Positions 12,040 through 23,835 of a stretch of 64,000 bases of DNA are shown here, one piece after another. Position 1 is the stretch's first letter. Each line of letters begins with the position of its first letter. Source of the DNA: Emydura subglobosa (taxonomy: Eukaryota > Chordata > Testudines > Chelidae); the NCBI GenBank assembly GCA_007922225.1, contig ML679941.1, positions 53,882,235-53,946,234 on the forward strand. The letters run 5' to 3'. The notes under the pieces were generated by a model that had not been told where the DNA came from, ran no database searches, and saw only the letters and a list, made by a program, of their open reading frames with translations. The translations under genes and the position numbers were made by a program.

Positions 12040-12520
12040 ATAGGGAGACTATCGAACGAGAAACATCGGCAGTGTTTAGGAGACGGCACTTCAACATCTA
12101 AGAAGGCAGCCTTCAATAACGTCCATCACAAACTTAGAGAGATGCAAATCTCATGGCTGAGCAACAAGGCAGATGAGATTTAGTTCTATGCAGACAGGGA
12201 AGTTATGGAGAATTTCTATAATGCTCTGAAGACAATCTATGGGGCCCGGTCACCAGGAACATCTCCAATAACTGAGTGCCGGTGGCACCACACTGCTCAC
12301 TGACAAAGAAAAGATACTGCAAAGATGGGCAGAACGCATTAACAACATCCTCAATCAACAATCATCTATTAGCGAGGAGGCAATTGATCGACTGTCCCAG
12401 ATAGACATCAACATATCTCTTGCTGATCCCCCAACGTTGACTGAAACTGCGAAAGCGATTGACCAGCTGTCAAATGGTAAAGCACTTGGTGCAGAAGGAC
12501 AAAGATTTTCAGTAATCTCC
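12040..12520 (+). pseudogene. Non-LTR retrotransposon ORF2 fragment (between endonuclease and RT)
   Basis: Conceptual translation in two plus frames resembles the linker before the RT domain of LINE ORF2 proteins of the RTE-like type often annotated as craniofacial development protein 2-like. The first part (12109-12260) reads AAFNNVHHKLREMQISWLSNKADEI, a stop, then FYADREVMENFYNALKTIYG. After a frameshift near 12270 the second part reads GTTLLTDKEKILQRWAERINNILNQ, ISEEAIDRLSQIDINISLADPP and AIDQLSNGKALGAEG. The last motif corresponds to the conserved KAPGxDG that opens RT domain 1. Nothing recognisable of the RT core follows, so this is a short internal fragment. Family naming is from memory; the LINE call itself is solid. 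Confidence 0.7.
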
Positions 12521-12689
12521 AGAATATTTGACTTGGTGGACTTGTCTGGGTGGATACCAGAGGGCTGGATGGCATTAAGGGAATGGTGGGTTTGGCTACT
12601 GTATCACCAGTGAGGTAATTAGAAGCTGTTTGTTGCTAATTTGGTTAATCTAATTTTTTAGAAATAGCCACCAGTAATTTGGGGGTTTG

Positions 12690-13175
12690 CCTGCCCCCGT
12701 CTTTGCAGTTTACATTAAATTGAGCAATCTCAGAGTGACTCTTCTAGAGGCCAACATCACATCCCGGCTCTTGGCCCTGGGTGGGAGGAGAAGCCACCTG
12801 GGCTTCTTGCCCCAGCTCCCAACTGGGAGCGGGGTCTATTCTCACCTGACTCCCAGCCAAGAGCAGGGTCCAGCCTCCCAGCTCTCCAGGGGAGCACGGG
12901 TCAGCTGGGCTCTAGCAGCCTGCTTTCTTGTCAATTTAGCGGCCGTGAAATTGAGAAGACAGCCAACAGCCGATGTAAGGGATGCAGTAGACACTGTGTT
13001 GCCCTAACTACACCAACTTAAGCCTTATACTTCTCATGGAGGTGGAGTCATTATGTCTGTGTAGTAGGGCATTTACATCGGCTGAAGGAAGGCTGTAATG
13101 TAGTCACTGACATAATTAGGTCAATGTAAGTTGCTTTATGTTTACCTACCTGTGTAATGTAGACCAGCCCTAGGC
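12690..13175. repeat. GC-rich interspersed repeat, family shared with 16.7-17.1 kb
   Basis: Built of degenerate modules around GGCTTCTxGCCC, GGGAGxGGGGTCCAG and a block close to TGAAATTGACAA (here GTCAATTT followed by GTGAAATTGAGAA). It shares order and wording with 16740-17120. The right part carries a short inverted pair CAGCCGATGTAA (12966) / TTACATCGGCTG (13072) and ends with a MITE-like terminus GTAATGTAGACCAGCCC near 13172. The 106-codon frame here has no recognisable domain. Confidence 0.5.
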
Positions 13176-13261
13176 ATTCCCCCACCTGTCTTGCCTTTGA
13201 GGCTCAGTCTGGCTGGCAGAACACAAATCATGCTAGTGGAGGAAATTGTGTTTCCTGGCCT

Positions 13262-13545
13262 TAAGCTTTTAGCCCAACGGTTAGCACACTCACCTGGGAT
13301 GTGGAAGCCCAAGGTTCAGTTCCCGCCCCCCTCTGCCTGACATGGAGCAGTGACTTGAATTAGGATCTCCCACTTCTCAGGAGAGTACCCTCACCACTGG
13401 GCTATGTGGTAGGTCTTCTGGAATTTCTCCTGTTGAAGCAGTTCTACTGTATATACATTTTTACATATCCATTGGATCGGGGCTTGAACCTGAGCTTCCC
13501 ATCTGAATGCCCTAACCCCTGGGCTATAGAGTCACTCTCTCTGGC
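13262..13545. repeat. tRNA-like palindromic SINE-type cluster (one + unit, two - units)
   Basis: Three tRNA-like segments lie in a row. On the plus strand, 13268-13330 has an A box like TAGCCCAACGGTTAGCAC and a B box GGTTCAGTTCC. On the minus strand, 13343-13405 and 13473-13540 each read with TAGCCCAGxGGTxAGGG (A-box region) and a B-box region ATTCAAGTC or GGTTCAAGCCC. The units face one another, so the whole could fold back. No CCA, no intact cloverleaf and no mature tRNA gene is claimed. This type is common in turtle genomes as I recall it. Confidence 0.65.
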
Positions 13546-13949
13546 CCAATAAATATTTTATCGTTTATATCATACCCCTGAGCGACATAGTTATAGCAAA
13601 GTAAGTGTGTAGTGGAGACCTGGCCTAAGAGGGGTAGTCTGGAAGGGTGAAAGACAGTGCTACAGTCACCCTCTTATAGTTGGCTGGGGATTGGTGAGTA
13701 TAGAGTGCAAGCTATTGCCTTTCTAAACAAGGACCATGGGGGCACATGTGCCTGCTGAGGGTAATACCTCCAGCGACAGCTGATCAGGTGCCACATTTTT
13801 TCTCCCCTCCCCCACCTTAATGCAATCCAAGAGGGTCAACATTTTTTCAGTTATTGTGTGCAAATTTTTTATGAAGAATTTCATAAAATTCCTAAGTCTC
13901 TAGATGTGACGCTGGCTCTATGAGCCTTAAATGACCTCCCCCAACCCTC
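13546..13949. other. No gene seen
   Basis: Non-coding; contains C/T-rich patches and a T7 run near 13865. No motif recognised. Confidence 0.3.
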
Positions 13950-14180
13950 CCTCCGCCATTGCAGACTATCTGCAGGAGATTGAAGGATACACAGAGAGCT
14001 GGTCAGAAAAGGGAAGACCCAGCACCCCGCAGAAAATTTCAATTTATCGAAAATCTGAAAACCCAAAAGTTTTTTACCAGCTTTTTTTAAAACCAGCACT
14101 TTGTGGAAAATTTTATTTTGCTGAAAACCCCGTTTTCCATACAAAACCAGTTTGGATGGAAAATTCTTGACCAGCCTCTA
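13950..14180. repeat. AT-rich MITE-like repeat ending GACCAGCCTCTAG
   Basis: A- and T-rich body with many TTTT/AAAA and GAAAAT words, ending in a form of the string TTGACCAGCTCTAG that also closes 23836-24090 and, reversed, appears at 10196. The recurrent end suggests one MITE family. The left end is not fixed and no duplication was found. Confidence 0.4.
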
Positions 14181-14375
14181 GCTATACAGTCACTAATCTA
14201 AACCATTCTGAAAGGTGTGTTTAATGTGCCTTTTAACACGATCTCCTGGCATGAAGGCCAAAAGCTCTCAGGTCAGTGAGCGTTATGCCCAAGTAAGGAG
14301 TCCAGGGGATTGTCTTTGATTGGGCTATTTCAGTCAATAGAGACTTCCCCTGTCTGAAATGTGGAAGATGTGAGG

Positions 14376-14605
14376 GTTGTCTACACTACCACTTCCACGT
14401 CTGTCAGTATAGCTTATGTCACTCAGGGGTGTGAAAAAACACGCCTCTGACAAACATCATTTACACCAACAGATGTGCTGGTGTGGATACCACTATGCTG
14501 GCGGAAGAGCTTCTCCTACAGACTGCCACCACTTGTGGAGGTGGTTTTATTATGCCAGTGGGAGCTCTCTCTCTGTCAGCATAGAGTGACTACATGAGCA
14601 ATCTT
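14376..14605. mobile_element. TIR MITE copy 1 (GGTTGTCTACACTA end), right end lost
   Basis: The left end GGGTTGTCTACACTACCACTT matches the GTCTACACT-type terminus of several MITEs in this window. The body shares CTCAGGGGTGTGAAAAA and the Cys/Trp-free GGAGGTGGTTTxxTTATG block with copy 2. The right terminus has decayed or was removed by copy 2, which starts directly after. Confidence 0.55.
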
Positions 14606-14900
14606 AGGCCTTCTCTACACTAGCACTTATGCTGGCAAAAGTTTTGCTGCTCAGGGGTGTGAAAAACACAGCCCCTTAAGCGACATAAGTTTTGCTGGCA
14701 TAAGCAATTGTGTGGACAGCGCTGTCGACGGGAGGCACTTTTGTGCCAACATAGCCACTGCCACTTGTTTTGGTGGTTTCCTTATGTCGGCAGGAGAACT
14801 CTCTTCCTCAACATAACACGGCTACACAAGCGCTCTTACAGCAGCACCACTGTACCGATACAGCGGTGCCGCTGCAAGTTTTAAGTGTAGACTAGCCCTT
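14606..14900. mobile_element. TIR MITE copy 2, both ends visible
   Basis: The left end AGGCCTTCTCTACACTAGCACT and right end, reversed, AAGGGCTAGTCTACACTTAAAA are imperfect inverted repeats. The body is related to copy 1 and to 32399-32706 (AGGGGTGTGAAAAA, GGxACAGCGCTGTCGACGG). Flanks GCAATCTT and ACAATGGC agree only partly, so the target duplication is uncertain. Confidence 0.6.
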
Positions 14901-15949
14901 ACAATGGCGCAGCTGTGACATTATTGTAGACATGGACTCTGTTTCTGTGGTGAAATATAAATACTGTACAACAGTGATACTCAGACTGAGGCTCATGAGC
15001 CACAAGTGGCTTTTTAATGTGTCTCCTGTGGCTCTTTGCAGCACGTGATATTAAAATACTGTGTGATTTCATTAGTAACCAGTCTAAATTGTTAACCAAT
15101 CAGGATGCTTTTACTATGATTACATGTTTCCTTGCTCATGAAGACCTGTTGAATATATAGTGCTATACTAAATGAAACAATGAATTCACACTACTGTGGC
15201 TCTTTGGGGCAATGTTGCTTGCTAATTTGGTTCCTGAACTACTGAGGTCTGAGTATCACCGCCGTACACAGTTTTTATCAATAAGGAAGTACTGAGTTTT
15301 TCTTATCTGTACTACAAAGTAGCTTTCACAGGTGGCATCATGCAAAAGGAAATGCTCACTGCCTGAACTCATGCTTAACCCAATCCCTTCAGCTGAATAA
15401 CATTTTTATTTTCATTTTCTGCCCAGTCATGGAGAAATTTTCTGACAAATGGTCACCCAGCTTCCAGTCAAATGCACTACTAGAAATTTTTTAAAATGTA
15501 GTTAACAAATGAAAGAAGCTATAAAGGATTGTAAATTATTTTGTGTCCAAGCACAGTACTTCATTTTCATTTCTGTTTTTGAGCACATCAAAGGCCAAAG
15601 TCCTAAACTCAGAATGCCACCTGTGGTAGTCATCCTGTCCTCCCAGGCTGCAGAACTACTTCTTGGCCACTAACATGGTCTCAGGGCTAGTAGCCCCTAT
15701 GGTTTCTGTGTCCTCATTCCTTAGTGGAGTGGCTGGTGGATCTGTGCATTTGTAGATCCATCAGTCCAGGTCTTGTTTCTCTTCTTCCCTGTCCATACTG
15801 GAGCTATCTCCTGCAGCATATGATCCAGACCAGCCACACAGGGGCCTGACATTCCACCATCTCCATACAGTGGAACAGCACCAAATCTGCTGTGGTCCTC
15901 TGATGGTTCTCGGGGCACCTAGGACTGTGAGTCATCTGTCTGCAGCATG
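14901..15949. other. No gene seen
   Basis: AT-rich; 14970-15250 contains GTGGCTCTTTGC and GTGGCTCTTTGGGGCAATG words about 190 bp apart that may be an old repeat pair. No coding signal. Confidence 0.3.
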
Positions 15950-16500
15950 AGGGAATCTTGCCTGTGCCTGGCTGGGTGTCAGCCCCTTACATCACCAGTC
16001 TTTCAGCCTTTCAAGCACTCTACTCTGATCTAAGCCAGCCCTGTCTTCACCTTGCAGGTTAACCATAGGTCCACCCCAGTTCCTGAGTCCATTTGAAGTG
16101 GTCCTCTGTTATATCCAGCCCCTGACACTGGTTAATCACAGAAATTCCAGCTCCTGTGTCCCTGAAGGAGTTGTGTACTCCAGTTTATTAGTTTTATCTT
16201 AAGCCACTACTTGTGTAACCCACACAGCACTTGTGAGCATTTATAATAAAACAAAAAGGAGGTTTATTTAAGAAAGGACAAATATTTAACTAGAAATGAA
16301 AGTGATGGAAACAAGTGGTTACAATACCAAACAAAATCATAAAACACAAACCTTGTGCTACACTTATTAAGTTACCTTTTCTATCTAATAAAGCAGGTTT
16401 TATCCCCAAAGTTCAGTCAGTTGCAGAGCCGGTTGGTTTCACAGGAACGAGGATCCAAACATTAATGAAAACACCCCGGCTCCAGAAGGGGTTTCCTCAA
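15950..16500 (-). repeat. LTR-like interspersed repeat (R/U5-like segment), minus orientation inferred
   Basis: Segment resembling turtle LTR-derived repeats as I recall them: a GC-moderate part (AGCCAGCCCTGTCTTCACCTTGCAGGTTAACC) followed by AT-rich sequence with TTTATTATAAATGCTC on the minus strand, which can act as a TATA-like or poly(A)-like region. No TG...CA ends or flanking duplication were identified, so the borders and the LTR call are tentative. Confidence 0.35.
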
Positions 16501-16639
16501 TGAATGGATACAGAGGACCATCCTTCTCTGTGTTATACTGAAACAGTCTTTAGTTTCTATTTGTAAACAGGGAGCAAACCACTGTCTTGTTGTAATGTTC
16601 GTTTTTTTAATTACTGCAGTGGCTGATGTTCATACTACC

Positions 16640-17130
16640 CTCCTTGGGTCAGTGGAATGTGCCCTCACCAGGGTCACTGCCACCGACCTAAGAGGGGCAC
16701 CGTAGGGAGCTGAGACCCCGGTCTCTCAGCTCCCTGTCGGGAGCCCCACAGGCTGGCTACTCCCATTCCCATTCCCTACCAGGAGCCAGCCCCGGGGTTC
16801 TCCCATCCTCTTCCTCACTGGAAGCCAGAGGAAGCCACCAGGGGCTTTCCCCATCTTGTTCCCAGGGGGAAGCAGTCTGGGGCTTCTCGCCCTTGGGAGT
16901 GGGGTCCAGTTGCCCCAGCTTCTTGACCCCCCCACCTGCTCCATGCCAGGAGCCAACAGCCTCAGCTGTGAAATTGACAAAGCTGTCCTGCTCCTGGCAA
17001 AGCAAGTGAAGAAGCCACCCAGGTCTTCTTCCTGCCAGGGGCCAGGGTCCAGCCACCCATGGCTTCTCCCATCCCATCTCGCAGCCGGGTGCCAGGGTCC
17101 AGCTTCTCCCATGGCTGGTCTGATTTTGCT
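16640..17130. repeat. GC-rich modular repeat, second copy of the 12.7-kb family
   Basis: Degenerate modules of about 55-70 bp repeat the words GGCTTCTCxC, CCAGGGTCCAG and GGAGCCA. The marker block CAGCTGTGAAATTGACAAAGC at 16957-16980 corresponds to GTGAAATTGAGAAGAC at 12945. Frames of 128 and 106 codons on the minus strand cross it, but their Trp/Gly/Pro-rich sequences follow the repeat modules and show no domain. Confidence 0.55.
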
Positions 17131-18042
17131 GAAATTAAAAAAATAAAAACACCACCAACAAAAAACACCCCGAGGCAGATACCCAGAATGGAAAATTTCA
17201 GACCAAATGGTGAAAGTTTGACAAAGTTATAAGCCATTGAAAGAGGGTTTTATAATGGAAAGTGTCAGGCAACCTTGTATCTAGGCACTGCTTCCTGCAT
17301 TGCCTATAATATGATTGCCCTTTATGATACCACTTTCAAAAAATGTCCTGCATCTATGGTGTCAAACTTTAATAGTGTTCACTGTGATTAGATATGTGCC
17401 AGAAGTGTACCTTGAACCTCTTTATCTGAATACAAACTTTGTGGCTGAGACCCATCTCCAGTACATTTCTGCAAATAAAAACCCTGTTTGAAGCAGCAAC
17501 TATAGGAACTGAAGATTAAAAAACGATGGTACCTTCTTATGACTTTAGTGGCTAGTGCAGTTACATAAGTCTGAGTAAGTACAGTACCCATATCTAGCTG
17601 ACTTACACAATATTGTGCACTAGCTAAGCTATTTTTCCATCGGAGGAGCTGTTTCAGGAAACATTCTTCTTTGCTTTTATCTTTGTGCAGTCACAAGAAA
17701 CACATGTTATTTTGGTTCCTTGAACCTGATCGGCAAGAGAAAGAAATGATCTATACTTTCTATTACGGCGACCATTGGGACTTATAGTGTGTGAACTACG
17801 AAGCATTGCAGATGGCTTCAGCTTCCGCAGGTCTCAGGACATTTCAGGAGTAGAACCCAAGCCCTTCCCTGTTACATGAGAGTGGAAGGGACACAACACA
17901 CACACCACCCAACAGGATGATAGAAAGGAAACTTCATGCATGACACTTACGATTTTTCTAGCCTCCTATGATAGCCAGAATGTCCCCTCCTTGAAAAAAC
18001 TTAATGAACTGAGTTTCTCAGATGTGTGAGTCTACTCGTTTT
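17131..18042. other. No gene seen
   Basis: AT-rich; an A-rich stretch at 17137-17170 ends the GC-rich repeat and could be its tail. Nothing else recognised. Confidence 0.3.
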
Positions 18043-18299
18043 GGCCTGGTCTACACTGCTGCATAATGTAGCTTGCGTATCTCCTGTCAATATACTTACA
18101 TTGCCATACCGCAGCGTCTTCACAGTGCTGCGTCGATTGGAGATGCCCTCCAGTCGATGCAGCCTTACTCCTTTTGTGGAGGTGGATTGCTGATGTCAAC
18201 CGTAGCACACATCTGGGATCGAGTGAGCGGGTCTCCATGACCCGCTCAATCAGTTCCACTGCATTGATTGCTGCAGAGCCGGAAGTGTAAATATACCCT
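18043..18299. mobile_element. TIR MITE with GTCTACAC-type end
   Basis: The left end reads GGCCTGGTCTACACTGCTGC; the right end, reversed, reads AAGGGTATATTTACACTTCCGG. The interior is CpG-containing and has a small hairpin around GAGCGGGTCTCCATGACCCGCTC (18221-18245). Related in its ends to copies at 14.6 and 32.4 kb. Non-coding. Confidence 0.55.
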
Positions 18300-20630
18300 T
18301 TGTCTCCCTTTCAGCCAAATTCGGCCCTCATATTCTCCCATGCAACCCCCTTGAAGTCAATGCTTATAAAGATAGAATATGGCTCATTTTCCAAGCACTC
18401 AGACTGGCTCCAATTAGGGCTAGATTGTGGGGTCTCTACCCACAGCCCTGGGTAAGAATGGTGCAGAGCTCACCATCCTGGAGAAGCACAAAAGGGATTA
18501 TGTTTTAATAAGGCACAATACCTCCTCAGTGCACAGTGGAAATGCTAGGCAGTGCTCTTCTGTAGCTTGGCACAGTCTGTTCTCCAGGTCAGTGCTATGA
18601 TGGTTGTACATGGCCCCTCACCCTTCCTACTTCCTTTGTGACTATGTGTACACAGAGAAAGAGAAGGAGCAGTCCCTGTGCTCCCCTGAAATAGGGTCTG
18701 CGAGTTTCCTCAGCCCTTGTGCAGTGTGTATGAGAAGAAGAGTCCTTGAGGCTTCCTCTCCTGTCACATCTTCTCCAGGGCTAAAAACTATCTGACCTTT
18801 AGTTTTTACTAATTAACACCAAGGCTGGCCAAAACATAAAGATTTCTGGTTTGCAGAAAATTTTGAAATCTGGTTACATTTTTAGAAATGTCTCATGAAC
18901 CAGAAATTCCATGAAATGTTCATTTTGGAAACAGACATGAAATATACCACGACCATGGAGTGAAATTGACACGATGCCTGTAGCTAACTAATAAGAATAA
19001 AGCCCATTTTAGTGCACATTGCGGGGCTGCCCCAGAGCCACACACTGTTGAACTCCAAGCTCCTCAGCAACTCACTAAGCAACCTGCCTGGCAGGAAGGG
19101 AGGTGTCAGAACTCTGTCTGTGACTGGATGAAAGTTTGTCAAACCCAAGATGATTCCATAAAACATTTTGGCTTTGATAAATTCACATTTTCTGATGAAA
19201 CTTTGTTCCTAACCGGATCTATTTACCAGAGACTGGGGTTTTCAAAGGTGACTTTAAGTTGTTTTGAAAATCCAATCCATACATTTTAAGTATCCATAGA
19301 TATGATAAAAAATATGAACAGTTAAAAATTCACAAAACTTGAGTTTTGAGCCCCCCAGTTTCTTATTTTGGTCTGTGTTTTTTATTGGAGATACAATCAC
19401 TTTTCTAGAGGCACTTTAGTAGGTTCACACTGACCCCGGCTATAGACTTTGTGCTAATAGCTATTTCAAAGTGTACATGTGTGTGACACAGTTACCAGAT
19501 TCAAATGAGAAATAATACCTTTATTTAACGTAAGGTAACAGTTACCTAAGTATTGCAGCTGATAATGATCTATTTCCGTCAGGCCTAACGCAAAAGAGAC
19601 ATTTTTTCAGACTTCCACCTGAAAGCATGATGAGGTTTTCCAGTGCTTCTGCAGTGCACAAAAGAAAGATAACACTCTTACCAGCTTAGCGCTTTTTAGG
19701 GGTTTCATAACTGACCGCCAAAACTTTAAGCCTCCTCGGAAAAAGCCTATCATGAAAATTTACCTACATATAAGAATGGTCGAGGCTGAAGAACAACACC
19801 CACAAAATGGAAAATCAGAAGTGCGTTGTACCTGGAAATATCCCATGACATTAAGGTGGGCACAGTGACAGTTATAAATCTTGCACTATTAATCATCTTA
19901 TAATTGAATGTTTCCTAAGGTAAGGTAAATAACCTTAACTGCCAAAACACTAGCACACCTTTTAGTTCTATATTGTTAGTTCAAAGCAAATAATGAATCT
20001 ATAGTGAAACTACCCTTTTTTTCTACCCAGCACTTTTATATTTAGTGAATATACTTTTTAAGTTTTCATATATTTTCACACCTGTGATATCCGTGTTCTA
20101 ACACGTCTAACACATACACACCCACATTTATGACACCCTGACCAACACTCTCTGTATCAACAAACTGCATCAGTAGCAGGAGTTTGGGGATTATGTAAAA
20201 TATGCATATAATCATTTATTAATAAAAATCACTCTGGTTTTTACTTTATTTGTTATCCTATATCTAGAAGTGAATTCTACTAGCTGCTGGATGTTCGTTG
20301 TCCATTGTAAAGCAGCCATCCAATTGAGTAGCTTGATTGCCTTAAAGTTCTAGATCCCAGAGTAGAAACATCACTAGATCTCTTTTACATTAGTGGAATT
20401 TTATATGTAACTGATAGTCATTTTTCTGTTACCGAAAAATGAAAGAACTCCTTATGTTGTAGGTACTGTATTATAAGTGAAGCTGGTTGCACAGGTAACC
20501 TTAATTGTGGCTCTTCCTAACTGCTGAATGCTCCATTTTACAACCTTAATAATATTCTTTTAATATACTTTGTTGTGTACAATTTAAAGTCCTCCATAAC
20601 TGAGTCACAGTCTAATGGTAAAATCCTGCA
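18300..20630. other. No gene seen; sparse AT-rich sequence
   Basis: No ORF above 63 codons and no recognised family. 18830-18960 has the GAAAATTT-rich wording of the CTAGAGCTGGTCAAAA repeats, and 19230-19280 has a fold-back pair GTTTTCAAAGG / TTTTGAAAATCC. Confidence 0.35.
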
Positions 20631-20762
20631 CAACTTAGATTGTAAGCTCTTTGGGGCAGGGAATGTCTTCCTGTTCTGTGTTTGTGCACCACTTTGCACA
20701 ATGGGGTTCTGGTCCATGACTAGGGCTCCTACTAATAAAATTATCATTAATAATAAATAATA
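20631..20762 (+). repeat. L2/MIR-type 3' tail repeat
   Basis: The sequence GATTGTAAGCTCTTTGGGGCAGGGA followed by TGTTTGTGCACCACTTTGCACAATGGGG and an AATAATAATAAT tail is the widespread amniote L2/MIR-like 3' end as I know it. It is about 130 bp with no coding part. A related, more decayed copy begins near 47590. Confidence 0.6.
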
Positions 20763-21654
20763 CCACATAGGACATTTGATTTGATTGCTGAAACCCCTCC
20801 GCTACTGCCAGGGGATACACCATGTCCACATAAAAGCAAACCCTCTGGATGTTTAAAGGATTACATTGAATAAGGGAATTTAATTCTTTTCTCTTCAAGA
20901 GGTAACCCAACGGCTCTGACTTGGACCCTTCATGATAGGAGATTTAACTTGGGGAAAATGGGCAATCAGGGAGTGCATGGTAGTTAGCCATTTGGAGGAA
21001 GATAAAGTGTGAGGGGTGGAGAGTGCAGAGCTGACAATCCTTTTCTGAGTTAGGGACCAGTCCTCCCCTTTCCTTGCACAAACATAAGACCGTGCACCAT
21101 GAAAGGTTGCTCCACTGTAGTTTTCTATGTGACAACTCTAAGGAAGTGTTGGGGAGGGATGTGGTCAGTGAATCCATGAACTACATCGACTGGCTATTCA
21201 AAATTTGTATGGGGAACACAGAGGGTCTGTCCAGATGCTGCGGGAGTGCTCATGAAGTGCTGTGTAATGGCACCATGCTCTGAATTCAGTTTTGAAGAAA
21301 TCATCCTGAAAGAAGCTCAGTCTGTGAATGTAGGTTTTCTAAGGTCAGATGGGAATTTGGGTAGCAATGACTCTTTGATGTATTTTTAAATATACAAGAA
21401 CACATGCAAAATACACACAAAAAATCCATTACTTAGCATTATGTAAATCTTTATTAATCACAACTAACCACAATTAATAGGTAACTTTATATATTCTTCC
21501 ATTTCTAACTTGAGAATTGTAATGCTGTGATTTAGAAAGCTCCCACAAGTCCACACTACACGAAGGCCTCAGACAAACAGTACTACTAGGCAATAGCACT
21601 GGGTTTTATAATTTGAACAGAAACTATTAATTACACTGCTACTAAAGGTGAAGA
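20763..21654. other. No gene seen
   Basis: Non-coding; ends where the CR1 copy begins. No motif recognised. Confidence 0.3.
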
Positions 21655-23056
21655 AGGATAAGAAACTGGTTAAAGGGGAGACTAAAACAGGTCATACTGA
21701 AAGATGAACTGTCAGGCTGGAGGGAGGTTACTAGTGGAGTCTTGGGACCAATTTATTTAACATTTTTATTAATGACCGTGGTACAAAAAGTGGGAGAGTG
21801 TTAATAAAATGTGCAGATGACACAAAGTTCGGAGGTATTGCCAATACAAAAGAGGACCAGAATATCATACAAGAAGATCTGTTCTACCTTGAAAACTGGA
21901 GTAATAGAAATGGGATGAAATTTAATAGTGCAAAGTGTAAGGAGTAACAAGAAGAATTTTTGCTATAAACTGGGGATTTATCAGTTGGATGTGACAGAGC
22001 AGGAGAAAGACCTGGCTATATTGGTTGATCACAGGATGACTATGAGCTGCCAAAGTGATGAAGCCATGAAAAATGCTAATATAGTCCTAGGATGCATCAG
22101 TTGAAGTATTTCCAATAGAGATAGGGAAGTGTTACTCCCATTCCCTGGAGAGACCTCATCTGGAATACTGTGTGCAGTTCTGGTCTCCCATGTTTAGGAA
22201 AGATGAATTCGACAAGCACCAGATGCGGAGAAGTGCTACTAAGATGATCAGGGGAATGGAAAACCTCATATGAGAGGAGACTCAAAGAACTTGACTTGTT
22301 TAGCCTAACAAAACAGAGGCTGAGGGAAGATATGATTGCTCTCTATAAACACATCATAGGGATCCATACCAAGGAGGGAGAGGAGTTATTTAAGTTAAGC
22401 ACAATGTGGACACAAGAACAAATGCATATAATCTGGCCATCAACAAGTTTAGGCTTGGAATTAGATGAAGGTTTCTAACCATCAGAGGATTGAAGTTCTG
22501 GAACAGCCTTCCAAGGAAAGCAGCGGGGGCAAAAACCCTAACAGGCTTCAAGACTGAGCTTGATAAATTTATGGAGGGGATCGTATGATGAGACTGCCTA
22601 CAGTGGCATGTGGCATGTAGCTGATCTGCAGCAAATATTTCCAAAGTCTGGGTGATGAGACACTAGATGGGGAGGACTCTGAGTTACTACAGAGAATTCT
22701 TTCCCAGATATTTGGCTGGTAAGTCTTGCCCACATGTTCAGGGTCTAACTGATTGTCATATTTGGGGTCAGGAAGGAATTTTCTCCAGGTCAGACTGGCA
22801 GAGCCCCTGCGGGTTTTTTTGCCTTCCTCTGCAGCATGGGGCACGGGTAACTTGCAGGTTTAAACTAGTGTAAATGGTGGATTCTCTGGAACATGAAGTC
22901 TTTAAATCATGATTTGAGGTCTTCAGTAACTGAGCCAGAGGTCATGGGTCTATTACAGAAGTTGGGAGGTGAGATGCTGTGGTCTGCGTTCTGCAGGAGG
23001 TCAGGCTAGATGATCATGAAGGTCCCTTCTGACCTTAAAGTCTGTGAGTCTAGTAG
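21655..23056 (+). mobile_element. CR1 LINE, 3' half with RT C-terminal part
   Basis: Chicken-repeat-1 non-LTR element. The 5' part is lost. Translation gives the end of the RT domain: the ADDTKFGG catalytic block at about 21811-21836, then IIQEDLFYLENWSNRNGMKFN, the LGCIS-like segment near 22090, [17 protein letters not shown] (22140-22190) and GRLREDMIALYKHI (22313-22360). A short deletion near 21740 removes the expected PQG(S/D) motif before LGP. Several frameshifts and stops are present. The 3' untranslated region with GGTCAGGCTAGATGATCATGAAGG (23000-23025) and the usual end AGTCTGTGAGTCTA fix the right boundary. Dead copy. Confidence 0.85.
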
Positions 23057-23835
23057 TCTCTCGAGTCAGCATTTTGTATTATTTTAGGGTTTGGGGTGGG
23101 GGCACTGAGGGTGGGGCTCAGAAGTGCAATTGGTTAATGTAACTGGCTTGCTGCTTAGGAGTTCTGATTTTGAATATGGATCAGATCACTAGTGGAATGA
23201 ATTTGGCAGTCTCATCCTGATTCACATTTTTTCCACATGCATGACACCAGACAAGTGGCAACATTTAGTGCTGCTGGAGTCTCTGCTCAGAAGAGGAGCT
23301 GCACAGGAAAAATGTCTCCCTTTGTTTCAGTGGTTGGAGTCTTGGGTCCTGATGAATAATGGGCAAAGAGAGGCATCTGCACCCTTTCCATTCTCCCCAG
23401 CCAAATTTTGGCATGATTTGTAGTTGCTGTCCAGTGCAAATAGACATAGTGTATGACCCAAGCATGGCACCCAGGAGGTTACTGGCATCAGCTCTGTTGA
23501 TTACAGGACAGAGGTGATCTTAAGTCACATGCATCATAAGTCACACTCACAGACACCCTCATTTTTAACATGGGTAGAGGGAGCAAGGGATTCTAACACT
23601 GGCTGAATTCCTGCTTGAGGTTTATTGGAGATATGTCTGAGTGCTGTCTTTACGCCCCCTCTTGACTTAATCGGTTAGTCTTGTTGCTCTGGATCCAAAT
23701 AATTGCCTGGCAATTAAGGGATAGGGTTCACAACAGTTTTGGGACTGGTTTGGTGAAGTTGCAGCCTGCTGCGTTAAACCCGTTCCTGTCATGTGAGTCT
23801 TATTTCCTGTGTGTCTAGATCAATGGGTGTTACAA
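23057..23835. other. No gene seen
   Basis: Non-coding sequence after the CR1 end. Short G-rich patch at 23088-23120. Nothing recognised. Confidence 0.3.

Noticed and set aside
13262..13335. Possible tRNA gene
   Set aside because: A and B boxes are present but arms do not form a full cloverleaf, and reversed copies lie next to it; better explained as a tRNA-like SINE.
22569..22844. 91-codon minus frame
   Set aside because: Antisense to the CR1 3' UTR.
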